This document shows, piece after piece, positions 17,993 to 26,434 of a stretch of DNA of 64,000 bases; position 1 is the stretch's first letter, and the number at the start of each line of letters is the position of its first letter. Both the position numbers and the translations under genes were made by a program. The notes beneath the pieces were generated by a model. The model saw only the letters and a list, made by a program, of their open reading frames with translations, was not told the origin of the DNA and did no database searches. Source of the DNA: Alphaproteobacteria bacterium (GTDB taxonomy: Bacteria; Pseudomonadota; Alphaproteobacteria; Rhodospirillales; Casp-alpha2); assembly GCA_024279135.1 (NCBI GenBank), contig JAJRRU010000004.1, positions 1 through 64,000 of the forward strand, given 5' to 3'.

Positions 17993-19623
17993 GTAAGCGT
18001 TCGCTGTGGGTGACCTTACATCCTGTCGTCAGATTTGCGATTATGTCCATAGGAAGCGGGCAACAGGTGTCCGCTTGATTTAAGTGGACACTTATTAATG
18101 ACAGAGAAGCAGCGACGCCGGAGATGGAGTGATGAGGAAAAGAGCCGGATAGTTTTGCAGACGCGTGTTTCTGGCATTTCGGTTTCTCAGGTTGCGCGCT
18201 GCCATCGTTTTGAAGCAAGCTCCGAGACCCTGGACCAACTCCAGTTCTCTTTGGAAGATGAAGAAGTTGCCCAGGCGGCTGAGGGCGCACCACCACCGGC
18301 TGATCAGGATACGACACCTGATCAGAAGCCAAAAGGTCAAGCCAGACGCAAGCCATTGCCTGATCACCTGCCGCGTCATGAAGATGTCCTGTCGCCGGGC
18401 GAAGGCTATGCCCAGTGCGGTGGCCGTCTCAAAACCCTTGGTCAGGATGTCACCGAGGAACTTGAATATGTTCCCGGTCGTTTTGTGGTCAACCGGATTA
18501 TCCGTCCGCGTATGTCGTGTTCGTGTTGCGAGACCATGCATCAGGCCCCGCTGCCGTCCCGACCCATTGAGCGTGGACGACCCGGTCCGGGACTGTTGGC
18601 CCATGTGCTGGTCTCGAAGTATGCAGATCATCTGACGCTCTACAGGCAGAGTCAGATTTTTGAACGCGATGGTATTGACTTGCCGCGTTCCACATTGACC
18701 GACTTGGTTGGTCAATCGACGGCACTTCTGGAGCCGTTGGCTGATGCCATCAAAAAACATGTGCTGGCGGGACAGGCCATCTTCGCTGATGATACCCCGG
18801 TAAATATGCTGGCACCGGGTTCCGGTAAAACAAAGACCGCAAGACTTTGGGCATACGTGCGCGACGAGCGACCTTGGGGCGGAGAGGGGCAACCCGCATC
18901 ATGGTATCAATTCTCCACAGACAGAAAAGGGCAGCGGCCCAGCAAACATCTGGCCAGTTATAAAGGCTGGATGCACGCTGATGGCTACGCGGGGTTTAAC
19001 GATTTGTATCGCAAAGGGGATATTCAGAAAGTTGCCTGCATGGCTCATATCCGGCGTAAGTTTGTCGATGTGCACAAGTCCCAGGGATCAGCCATCCCCG
19101 AGGAAGCCATAAAGCGGATTACCAGTCTCTATGGCATCGACTAAGATGTCCGTGGTCAGCCGCCGGACCAACGGGTGAAGATCAGGCAGGACAAATCAAA
19201 ACCTGTGTTTGATGATCTCGAATCCTGGCTGCGGGTCCAATTGCACAGGATATCGGGCAAAACACCCCTTGGCGGGGCCATTCACTATGCCCTGACACGT
19301 ATGAAAAAGCTGAGGCCATATCTGGATCACGGCTTTCTCGAACTCGACAATAATGCCGCAGAACGCTCCATGCGCCCCATAGCTGTGGGCCGTAAAAACT
19401 ATCTGTTCATGGGCTCTAAACGCGGCGGCAAGTCCGCTGCCATCGCCTACACCCTTATCGAAACCGCAAAACTCAACAACATTGATCCACAAGCATGGCT
19501 GGCCGATACCCTCGCCCACATCGCCGATCACAAAATCAATCGTATCGACGAATTGCTCCCATGGAATTATACTCAAGCCTAAAAATAATGAACCAGTCAA
19601 GGTCAGGAGCACCGGACGCTTAC
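17993..19623 (+). mobile_element. IS66-family element with 8-bp target duplication, internally deleted
   Basis: The left end GTAAGCGTTCGCTGTGGGTG begins at 17993. The right end, read inward from 19623 on the minus strand, is GTAAGCGTCCGGTGCTCCTG, matching the left end over most of its length and the GTAAGCG start usual for IS66. Both flanks carry the identical octamer TCAAGAAC (17985-17992 and 19624-19631), the 8-bp duplication expected for IS66. Length is 1631 bp against about 2.5 kb for complete relatives. A hairpin (GTGTCC at 18067, GGACAC ending 18091) precedes the open reading frame. Confidence 0.9.
18098..19582 (+). pseudogene. IS66 tnpA-tnpC fusion with in-frame stop
   Basis: The first 38 codons (MTEKQRRRRWSDEEKSRIVL and on) are the helix-turn-helix start of IS66 TnpA. 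Sequence then passes in frame into a TnpC N-terminal region (ETLDQLQFSLEDEE), so the rest of tnpA, all of tnpB and the TnpC start were deleted. The DDE residues are visible: IFADDTPV, MHADGYAG and NNAAERSM. The zinc-finger region has YAQCGG where a CxxC pair is usual, so one cysteine is lost. A TAA at 19142-19144 interrupts the frame between GID and DVRGQPPDQ; the frame then continues to 19582. Two separate defects make activity unlikely. Confidence 0.88.
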
Positions 19624-19758
19624 TCAAGAACTTCCACTTGAGACACAAAGCAGTCCTTATTTTGAACCGCTGAAAAGGGCAGGAGTTGACCCAGAGTGTG
19701 TAAAAACGTGAGTATTAATAGAACTTTGCAATAACTCTGATAGAATCACTTCATCACT

Positions 19759-20146
19759 TTGGTGGAGAGTTTCATGAAGCGTTATGGCAATCCCGTGGAG
19801 ATTGTTACAGACAGCCTTCGCTCCTATCGTGCTTCTGTGAAAGAGATAGGCAATGAGGCACGTCAAACAATAGGACGTTGGCTGAACAACCGAGCCGAGA
19901 ACTCCCATCAAACGTTTCAGCGACGAGAGCGAGCGATGGCGAAGTTCAGAAATTTTAAGTCACTAAAGAAATTCGTTTCTATTCACTCATCCATTCACAA
20001 TCACTTTAATCAAGATCGCCATCTCTATGATCGTCACACCTTTAGACTCAACCAATCTATTGCCTTGGACGAATGGCGTCAACTTACCGCCTAAATTTTG
20101 TCTATCCTAGGTTTCGTAGCTCCGGTCGTTTTACTCTGACACTGCC
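19759..20146 (+). mobile_element. IS6-family element, copy 2, 3' remnant
   Basis: Only the right part of the element is left. Homology to the transposase starts near 19765, with no left end before it. The right end is intact: read inward from 20146 it is GGCAGTGTCAGAGTAAAACG, close to the left end of copy 1. The end abuts a cut-off thiamine-diphosphate enzyme gene at 20149. A scrap reading AGTGTGTAAAAACG at about 19696 may be the edge of another lost element. Confidence 0.75.
19765..20094 (+). pseudogene. IS6-family transposase, C-terminal half
   Basis: The product keeps the second catalytic aspartate region (EIVTDSLRSYRAS), the RWLNNRAENSHQ motif with the third acidic residue, the basic FQRRERAMAKFR segment and the C-terminus EWRQLTA. 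The N-terminal DNA-binding region and the first aspartate are missing. Sequence is closer to copy 1 than to copy 3 (for example GRWLNNRAENSHQ against GRWKNNRCENSHL). Confidence 0.8.
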
Positions 20147-20148
20147 GT

Positions 20149-20328
20149 CAAATTGCCCCCATATTTATCAATTGTAAGAACCCTGATTTCTGCATGCTGG
20201 CTAATGCCATGGGGGCTAAATCAGCCCGCCTTGAAACGTATGCTGATCTGGAACAAGCTATTGAGCAAGCCTTTAAAGAAAATGTCCCTACGCTTATCGA
20301 AGCAAGAGAAGATATTCTGGAATGCTAA
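20149..20328 (+). pseudogene. C-terminal remnant of an AruI-like thiamine-diphosphate enzyme
   Basis: The frame encodes 59 residues from QIAPIFINCKNPDFCMLA to EAREDILEC. It aligns without gaps to the last 59 residues of the complete thiamine-diphosphate enzyme at 51596-53188 (QITPTSVTCLNPDFCMLA to EARADVLNR). Homology begins 3 bp after the IS6 end at 20146, so the IS6 insertion or a later deletion removed the rest of the gene. It overlaps the stop of the convergent MttB gene by 4 bp. It is a diverged paralogue, not a recent duplicate, and shows that a similar decarboxylase once lay beside the MttB/DMGDH genes. Confidence 0.85.
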
Positions 20329-21833
20329 ATTAAAATGTCCGGCAATTCTGCATTTCGACGTTTCATATACTCAAGTAATGCTTCATCCAGACCTGGGTCG
20401 ATGCCCGGGTCTTCGTACTCTTCGATCTTTTGTGATATTAGTGCCAAGGCACGCTCTGTGACAGAAGATCTGCCTTCTTCATCCCATTGTTCATAAGTGA
20501 TGGTGGTTTGCAGGTCAGGATCATAAAAGGCTGAACGGAATCTCTTTTGGGTGTGGTCGCAGCCGAAATAAATACTACCTGGTCCGACTTCATCAATAGC
20601 ATCCATGGCAAAGTCATCCTCGGCCATATCAAATCCGGCCATTAGGCGTTGAATAATGGTCAGTTGTTCCAGATCAGTGATGTATTTCAGATAACAGGTT
20701 GAAAGGGCTGACTCGATCCATCCGGCGCAATGGGTGAAAAAGTTACCACCAGCCAGTGCTGGCATCATAAAGGATTGGATGGATTGATAGCCCGCTTCGA
20801 TGTCAACCTCCATGGCGTTGGTCTTGAACCCCGTCATTCTGATGGGCAACCCGAGACGCCGGGCTATTTTAGACCCGGCGCAGGAAACCTGGTTAGCCTC
20901 CGCCGATCCATACAGGACACCGCCGGTTTTCATGGAGGTGATAGTGGTGGTTAAGCCGAACAAACAAGGACAGCCCGGCTGAACAAGCTGAACATAGGCA
21001 ATACCAGCCAATGCTTCGGCAACAATCTGAACGATTGTACCGGCCACGGTTATCGGTGTGCTGGCCCCTGTCATGATGAACGGAGACAGAATAATCGCCT
21101 GGTTATGGCGAGCATAAATCCGCATGGCATCCAGCATGGTAGTGTCCCATACCAGAGGAGAGGTGCAATTAAACAGAGATGTTGTGACCACGTTATTATG
21201 AACAAAGTCCTCGCCGAACGAGAGCTTGCACATCGTCATACAGTCTTCAGCCTGGGTTTGTGAGGAGATTGATCCCATGAACGGTTTGTCTGAATACCGT
21301 AAGTGGGCATATGTCATATCCAGATGACGTTTCGGTACAGGGATATCCACGGGCTCGACAACGGTGCCACCGCCACAATTTAGTGCGGGGCTCATTTGGG
21401 TGATTTTCAGCATTTTATGGAAATCATCAATTGTCGCGTACCGGCGTTCGCCACCTATATCGCGAACAAACGGTGAGCCGTATGATGGACCAAACAACAT
21501 ATGACGACCGCCAACCTTGGCACTGCGTTCCGGATTTCTGGCATGATGTGTATAGCTGCCAGGGACTTTTGATAATGCATCACGGATATAATCAGCGGAA
21601 AATCGCACCCGCTCATTCTCGACGGAAAGCCCGGCATCTTTCCATTGGGCAAGGGCTTTCTCGTCTCGGAAGTCACACCCTGTTTTTTCAAGAATCTGTA
21701 GGGCGCGCTCAATGAAATCATCCGCCTGTTCATCATCAATGATGTCATAGTGCGGTACTTTCTTTTCGAAGTTTGACAACATAACTGAAGGGCTTGATAC
21801 ATCCTTCTCGTTGCGACGTTTTCTTCTTGCCAT
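20325..21833 (-). CDS. MttB-family (trimethylamine methyltransferase-like) protein
   Basis: A 502-residue TIM-barrel protein of the MttB superfamily (COG5598), whose characterised members move a methyl group from a quaternary or tertiary amine to a corrinoid protein. Landmarks include RALQILEKTGCDF near the start, HARNPERS, the central VTVAGTIVQIVAEALAG-like segment (PITVAGTIVQIV) and the C-terminal GPGSIYFGCDHTQKRFRSAFY. There is no in-frame amber codon, so it is a non-pyrrolysine member like the glycine-betaine enzyme MtgB. It lies 24 bp downstream of the DMGDH-type flavoprotein gene in the same operon. No MtgC-type corrinoid protein is adjacent; substrate and methyl acceptor are unknown. 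Confidence 0.85.
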   Translation of the reverse strand: MARRKRRNEKDVSSPSVMLSNFEKKVPHYDIIDDEQADDFIERALQILEKTGCDFRDEKALAQWKDAGLSVENERVRFSADYIRDALSKVPGSYTHHARNPERSAKVGGRHMLFGPSYGSPFVRDIGGERRYATIDDFHKMLKITQMSPALNCGGGTVVEPVDIPVPKRHLDMTYAHLRYSDKPFMGSISSQTQAEDCMTMCKLSFGEDFVHNNVVTTSLFNCTSPLVWDTTMLDAMRIYARHNQAIILSPFIMTGASTPITVAGTIVQIVAEALAGIAYVQLVQPGCPCLFGLTTTITSMKTGGVLYGSAEANQVSCAGSKIARRLGLPIRMTGFKTNAMEVDIEAGYQSIQSFMMPALAGGNFFTHCAGWIESALSTCYLKYITDLEQLTIIQRLMAGFDMAEDDFAMDAIDEVGPGSIYFGCDHTQKRFRSAFYDPDLQTTITYEQWDEEGRSSVTERALALISQKIEEYEDPGIDPGLDEALLEYMKRRNAELPDILI

Positions 21834-21857
21834 AGTCCAGTCCTTTTAAGTGATTGC

Positions 21858-24314
21858 TTACATCCGGGAGCGAAGATGCTCTGGGTCATAGGGTGAGTCT
21901 GGAATTACAACAGCTTGCACATTCCCGTCGAAATACTCAATCTCAAGACAGGTATCGGCTTGCGCAAATGGTGTGTCCACATAAGCTAGCCCTACAACAC
22001 ACCCTTCATGGAAAGAATAATTAGCGGACGTAATATAACCAACTTGCTTCCCGGAAGAATACAGTCCTTCGTTTCCGGAGAGGACATCCTGAGCCTTTTC
22101 TGACTTAAAACTAACCAACCGTTTTTTTAATCCAGTTTTTTGTTCTGCCAGCAAGGCACTGCGACCTATAAAGTCTTGTTTGTCGAAGTCAATGAACCTT
22201 TCAAGGCCTGCTTGCAGGGCGCTGTGTTCGATATTGAGATCCCGACCGATGACCTTGTACGATTTCTCCAACCGCAGTCCATCGATAGCGCGGGACCCCA
22301 TAAACCGTGCATTAAATTCCTTGCCTGCATCCATCAGAGCACACACAAGATTACGTTGATAGGCAATTGGGTGATGCAATTCCCAGCCTAATTCGCCGAC
22401 AAAATTTACCCGCAGCATACGTACTTCAGGCACAAGAGCGACATCTGAAACCCTGCAATTCAACCATGGCGCTGCTTTATGGGAAATATCCTGATCGACA
22501 AGTTTTTCCAGCACGTGTCGTGCATCAGGTCCATGTACGGCAATAATTCCCCGTTCTTCAGAGACGTTCCGGATAGAAATACTACTTTCTAATGGTAAAG
22601 CTTTTGAAAGCACATCAAAGTCATGCTCACCACGGGTCGGTGATGAAACCAGATAGAATTGATCTGGTCCCAAATTAACAACCACAAACTCAGACAACAC
22701 TCCACCAGAAGGTGTTAACAGATGACACAACCTCAAGCCGCCTGTTTTGCGAGGAATGCGATTTGCCAGTAATTGATCAAGCCAGTCGCCAGCGCCATCG
22801 CCACTTATTTCAAACTTGACCATATAGGTCATTTCTTGAAGGGCGACACCCTCTCGTACAGCTTTTGCTTCTTGTTTAAGATTTTCGAAAAAACTGACTT
22901 CTTTATATTTAAAAGCTAGCTTTTCGTCCCTTGATTTCCTCTCGTCAGCAAACCACAGAGGAACTTCCCATCCGGCAACGGATCCCCAAACAGCACCTTT
23001 TTGATCAAGCACATCATAACAGGGTGTGGTTTTCTGGGGGCGGGCAGAGAACAATTGTTGCCCTGGAAAGCCATCATCAAACGAATGTGTATAGGTCTCG
23101 ATATTACGTGCCATGGTCCATGTTTTGGTGGCAAAATTACCAAATCGACGGATATCGAAATCTCGCAAATCAATCTCTGCCTCACCGCTAACAATCCACT
23201 GGGCTAAATAGTGCCCGACACCCGGACCGGCCTGAATACCACCAGCGAAACCTTCGGCCAGCCAGAAATTATCCAGCCCCGGCGCAGGCCCTATCATGGG
23301 GAAGCGATCCCCGGTCACATTAATGGGCCCCCGGATAATACTCTTGATGCCAACGTTACCGAATGAGGGCACCATCTTGATGCCTTCCTCGATCTGATCT
23401 TCAATATCCTCAATAGCCGGTGGCAAAAGATCAGCACCGAAAGATTTTGGTACACCATTAACGGCAAAATGTTCGATCTTGTCAGCTGTTTCATAAGGTC
23501 CAAAGATCATGCTATCGCCTTCTTCTCGGAAATAACCGCGAAATCTGTCGTCGCGAAGAATGGGAAGTTCCGGCAGGCCTGATTGTTTGCGATGCTGAAT
23601 TTCCGGCATGGCTTCACCAACCAGATATTGATGAACCAGCGGAATAGCTGGAATATTCAAGCCAACCATTTTACCGCTTTGCATGGCGTAGTTGCCTGTC
23701 GCCATGACAACTTTTTCAGCAATGATATCGCCTTTGTTTGTTTTGATACGCCAGTTTGCATCGGAGGTTTTCTCAAGCCCGAGAACTTCGGTCCGAAGGG
23801 CAATGCTACCCCCCAATGACCGGGCCTCTGTCACCAGCGACTGTGTGCAGTCTGCGGGTGCAGCATGACCATCCTCAAGGTTAATCAGACCACCAATTAT
23901 CCTGTTCTCAGGGTCTTCCAGGAGAGGCCAGTATTCCTGTACTTCACGCTTGCTTAGTAAATGAGCGTCAATGCCAAAAGATTTTGCGATGGGCATATAG
24001 GCCTTGTATTCATCAAGCCTGTCATTGGTTGACGCTAAACGAAGATTACCACACTTGTGCCAGCCAGCGGATAAAGCCGGGTGGGCTTCATAGCCTTCAT
24101 AAATTTTGATGGTTTTTTTAACAATTTCAGAAATTGAACGATGGGCCGTATAAATTGGTACAAGCCCGGCGGCATGCCATGTCGACCCGGCAGTCAGTTC
24201 AGTGCGTTCAATCAGTAATAAATCTGTTTGCCCAAGTCTCGCCAATGCATTCAAAATTGAGGCACCAACAATACCACCCCCGATAATCGCAATTTGAACT
24301 TTTCTGTCAGACAT
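21858..24314 (-). CDS. Dimethylglycine/sarcosine dehydrogenase-type FAD protein with GcvT domain
   Basis: An 818-residue two-domain enzyme. Residues 1-390 are a DAO-type FAD domain starting with AIIGGGIVGASI; the STWHAAGL segment holds the His that carries covalent FAD in the DMGDH/SDH family. Residues about 420-818 form the folate-binding GcvT-like part (GVALQEMTYMVKFEISGDGA, LGWELHHPIAYQ). Family members oxidatively remove an N-methyl group and pass formaldehyde to tetrahydrofolate. It is the first gene of an operon with the MttB paralogue, divergent from a nadX-like gene. A chain from a quaternary amine (MttB) to a secondary amine (this enzyme) is plausible. Confidence 0.9.
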   Translation of the reverse strand: MSDRKVQIAIIGGGIVGASILNALARLGQTDLLLIERTELTAGSTWHAAGLVPIYTAHRSISEIVKKTIKIYEGYEAHPALSAGWHKCGNLRLASTNDRLDEYKAYMPIAKSFGIDAHLLSKREVQEYWPLLEDPENRIIGGLINLEDGHAAPADCTQSLVTEARSLGGSIALRTEVLGLEKTSDANWRIKTNKGDIIAEKVVMATGNYAMQSGKMVGLNIPAIPLVHQYLVGEAMPEIQHRKQSGLPELPILRDDRFRGYFREEGDSMIFGPYETADKIEHFAVNGVPKSFGADLLPPAIEDIEDQIEEGIKMVPSFGNVGIKSIIRGPINVTGDRFPMIGPAPGLDNFWLAEGFAGGIQAGPGVGHYLAQWIVSGEAEIDLRDFDIRRFGNFATKTWTMARNIETYTHSFDDGFPGQQLFSARPQKTTPCYDVLDQKGAVWGSVAGWEVPLWFADERKSRDEKLAFKYKEVSFFENLKQEAKAVREGVALQEMTYMVKFEISGDGAGDWLDQLLANRIPRKTGGLRLCHLLTPSGGVLSEFVVVNLGPDQFYLVSSPTRGEHDFDVLSKALPLESSISIRNVSEERGIIAVHGPDARHVLEKLVDQDISHKAAPWLNCRVSDVALVPEVRMLRVNFVGELGWELHHPIAYQRNLVCALMDAGKEFNARFMGSRAIDGLRLEKSYKVIGRDLNIEHSALQAGLERFIDFDKQDFIGRSALLAEQKTGLKKRLVSFKSEKAQDVLSGNEGLYSSGKQVGYITSANYSFHEGCVVGLAYVDTPFAQADTCLEIEYFDGNVQAVVIPDSPYDPEHLRSRM

Positions 24315-24428
24315 ACCTTATTGACGAGCTTTCATTTTTGGAAACCCTACGAGAAAATTCGCATTCCTTAACCTAATTTAGACCCTGAAAATCAATATCG
24401 CAATAAAAATCATATTAATGAATAATAA

Positions 24429-24442
24429 TTCTTATACATAAA
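24429..24442. promoter_or_regulatory. Candidate IclR-regulon site (DMGDH/nadX gap)
   Basis: TTCTTATACATAAA matches 12 of 14 bases of the site TTCTTATATATGAA found upstream of the PLP enzyme and is similar to the sites around the iclR gene. It lies in the 259-bp AT-rich gap between the divergent DMGDH-type and nadX-like genes. AT-richness makes a chance match possible. Confidence 0.35.
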
Positions 24443-24573
24443 AATATTATAATTATTAATCACATATATAAATTATTCATCTCAATTAAGAATAATTTGA
24501 CGATTATGTCCATACAACCTAGGTTAGGGATAACCCATCAACAAAACAGTTAATATTTAAGGATTTAAACAAC

Positions 24574-25347
24574 ATGGAACAACAACGAAAAAAAATAGGC
24601 CTGATCGGGTGCGGCACGATTGGCAGCAGGATTGTCAAACGCGTAACGGAGGCTGATGCCGCAGATATCGGTTTTATTTGTGTTCGAAACGTTGAGCGGG
24701 TAAAAGACCTATTCCCTGGCATTCCGGTTTTTTCTGATCTTTCAGAAGTCAAAAACCACGATGTTGATCTGGTCATAGAAGCAGCAACAGCCGAGGTTGT
24801 TCGTGAAGTTGCAATGGATATTCTTGCCAAATGTGATTTTCTGCCATTTACCATGACAGGCTTTGCCGATGAAGAGTTCCTTAATCAGGTTAAAAAACAG
24901 AGCGAAGAATATGGCAACCGGATCTACATTGCTCACGGTGCCGTACTCGGCCTGGACGGTGTTGCAGATGGTCAGAGGGTGATTGAGGAAGTAACGATCA
25001 TAACAACAAAACCACCAAAGAACCTGGACGTATCTGAAGATACATCTGGCGTTATCTACGAAGGCCCAACCCGGCCTGCCTGTAAGGACTTTGCCCGCAA
25101 TGTAAATATTCATGCGGCCTTTGCCTTGATGGGTATCGGTTTTGACAAGATGCGTAGTGTGGTGATCTCTGATCCGACCTCAAAGAAAATGAAAACAGAG
25201 GTCAATGTAAGAGGCGAAGGGCTGGAATGGAACATCAACATTACCAGTACGCCTGTCGGGGCCGTGTCAGGCAATTATATGCCAGAATCCGCTGCCTCGA
25301 CAGTATTGCGATTACTCGGCGCCAATGCCGGTATCACACTCGCCTGA
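24574..25347 (+). CDS. Aspartate dehydrogenase-like protein
   Basis: A 257-residue NAD(P)-dependent enzyme of the NadX (L-aspartate dehydrogenase) family. The Rossmann motif GLIGCGTIGSRI is at residues 8-19, followed by DLVIEAAT, the central EDTSGVIYEGPTRPACKDF and the C-terminal STPVGAVSGNYMPESAAST. NadX oxidises L-aspartate to iminoaspartate, or runs the reverse amination. It is not next to nadA/nadC, so a catabolic or amination role linked to the divergent DMGDH/MttB operon is more likely than NAD synthesis. A strong terminator follows directly. Confidence 0.85.
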   Translation: MEQQRKKIGLIGCGTIGSRIVKRVTEADAADIGFICVRNVERVKDLFPGIPVFSDLSEVKNHDVDLVIEAATAEVVREVAMDILAKCDFLPFTMTGFADEEFLNQVKKQSEEYGNRIYIAHGAVLGLDGVADGQRVIEEVTIITTKPPKNLDVSEDTSGVIYEGPTRPACKDFARNVNIHAAFALMGIGFDKMRSVVISDPTSKKMKTEVNVRGEGLEWNINITSTPVGAVSGNYMPESAASTVLRLLGANAGITLA

Positions 25348-25383
25348 TTTGCGGCTAACATATCGTCGCAACTCCCTGAGGAG

Positions 25384-25419
25384 CCTGGAAAGTACATTCT
25401 TACTTTCCAGGTTTTCTTT
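25384..25419 (+). terminator. Rho-independent terminator of the nadX-like gene
   Basis: CCTGGAAAGTA (25384-25394) and TACTTTCCAGG (25401-25411) form a perfect 11-bp stem with a 6-nt loop, followed by TTTTCTTT. The IS5-type element begins 1-2 bp after the T-run. Confidence 0.9.
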
Positions 25420-25420
25420 A

Positions 25421-26357
25421 AGTGTCCGTCCAGAAAGTTCTTGAATCATTATAGTCAGTTGTGATTCAAGGGTCTTATTTCCAAATGGAGGATAAGACCG
25501 GTGTGGACATCAGACGATCGTGGCCGTTATGACCGCAGCAAGCTTCGCTACCCAAGTGACCTTACAGATGCTGAATGGGGTCATATTGATCCGCAGATAC
25601 CGCCTCTGCGAAACGGAGTGGACGCAAGCGTAGCGTGGATGTCCGTGAGGTGGTGAATAGCATGATGTATATCCTGAGCACCGGTTGTAAATGGCATGCG
25701 ATCCCAAAGGGTTTCCCTGCGCGCAGCACCTTGTTTGCCTATTTTGATCTTTGGGATTATGACGGGACACTGGAGCGTACCCACCACTCCCTGTACATAA
25801 AATGCCGCGAGGCAATGGGACGAGGCCAGCCCGACGGCAGGCGTTATCGAAAGTCAGAGCGTGAAAGGCGCAGAAAAAGGGAGGCCTGCACTGATCCGTC
25901 TGGCTTTGACGCGGGCAAGAAAATCAAAGGCAAGAAACGCCACATTCTCGTAGACGCGACATGCCTGTTGCTCCACGCCATTGTACATCCAGCCAATATT
26001 CAGGATCGTGATGGTGGAATTCTGGTTTTGCAGACCTTGTTTGGCAAGTTTCCGTTTCTGAAGAAGCTCTTCGCCGACGGAGGGTATCAGGGTCCAGTTT
26101 TTAGGCAGGCTCAGAAGAAAGCCTTGCCCAGTCTGGAAACTGAAATCGTAAAACGATCTGATACGGCAGTCGGTTTCGAGATCATTCCCAGATGGCGGAT
26201 CGTGGAAAGAACTATCGCCTGACTCAATCGATGCCGTCGCCTCGCCAAGGATTTTGAGAACCGGACCAGAACCGCCAGAGCATTCCTCCTCTTGGCATCA
26301 ATACGCCTGATGGTTAGAAGAATATGTTTTGAATGGTAAACTTTTCGGACGGACTCT
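25421..26357 (+). mobile_element. IS5-family (IS427-like) element
   Basis: The left end AGTGTCCGTCCAGAAAGTT begins at 25421. The right end, read inward from 26357, is AGAGTCCGTCCGAAAAGTT, so 16 of 19 bases match. The flanks TTAA (left) and TTAG (right) fit the YTAR targets of IS5-type elements, although they are not identical. Length is about 937 bp. It sits exactly between the nadX terminator and the terminator of the PLP gene, so it broke no gene. Confidence 0.85.
25501..26339 (+). pseudogene. IS5-family transposase, frameshift and nonsense
   Basis: From a GTG at 25501 the first frame reads VWTSDDRGRYDRSKLRYPSD and LTDAEWGHIDPQIPP, the usual IS427-type start. A frameshift near 25605 moves the coding to another frame (VDVREVVNSMMYILSTGCKW) which continues through GYDAGKKIKG-like SGFDAGKKIKGKKRHIL and LFADGGYQGP to VERTIA. 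A TGA at 26220-26222 then replaces the tryptophan usually found before LNRCRRLAKDFE, and the frame runs on to TAA at 26337-26339. Some IS5 elements use programmed frameshifting, but the nonsense codon argues for inactivity. Confidence 0.82.
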
Positions 26358-26375
26358 TAGGTGAAAGGTAAAAGC

Positions 26376-26407
26376 AAAAAAACCGACCCGTAAAGGTCGG
26401 TTTTTGT
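26376..26407 (-). terminator. Terminator of the PLP-enzyme gene
   Basis: AAAAACCGACC (26378-26388) and GGTCGGTTTTT (26395-26405) form an 11-bp stem with a 6-nt loop. T-runs lie on both sides, so it can work in either direction. It ends the minus-strand PLP-enzyme transcript 28 bp after its stop. Confidence 0.85.
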
Positions 26408-26434
26408 TGTTCTCAACACTGTTTAAGCGCAGTC

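Noticed and set aside
18095-18892. 265-codon frame antisense to the IS66 transposase
   Set aside because: It mirrors the codon bias of the transposase strand and shows no protein family pattern.
19680-19760. Separate insertion sequence between IS66 and IS6 copy 2
   Set aside because: A stretch resembling an IS end (AGTGTGTAAAAACG) is present, but no partner end or transposase sequence is found.
20325-21833. Pyrrolysine-containing MttB
   Set aside because: No in-frame TAG is found in this gene or in the second paralogue; both are full length without recoding.
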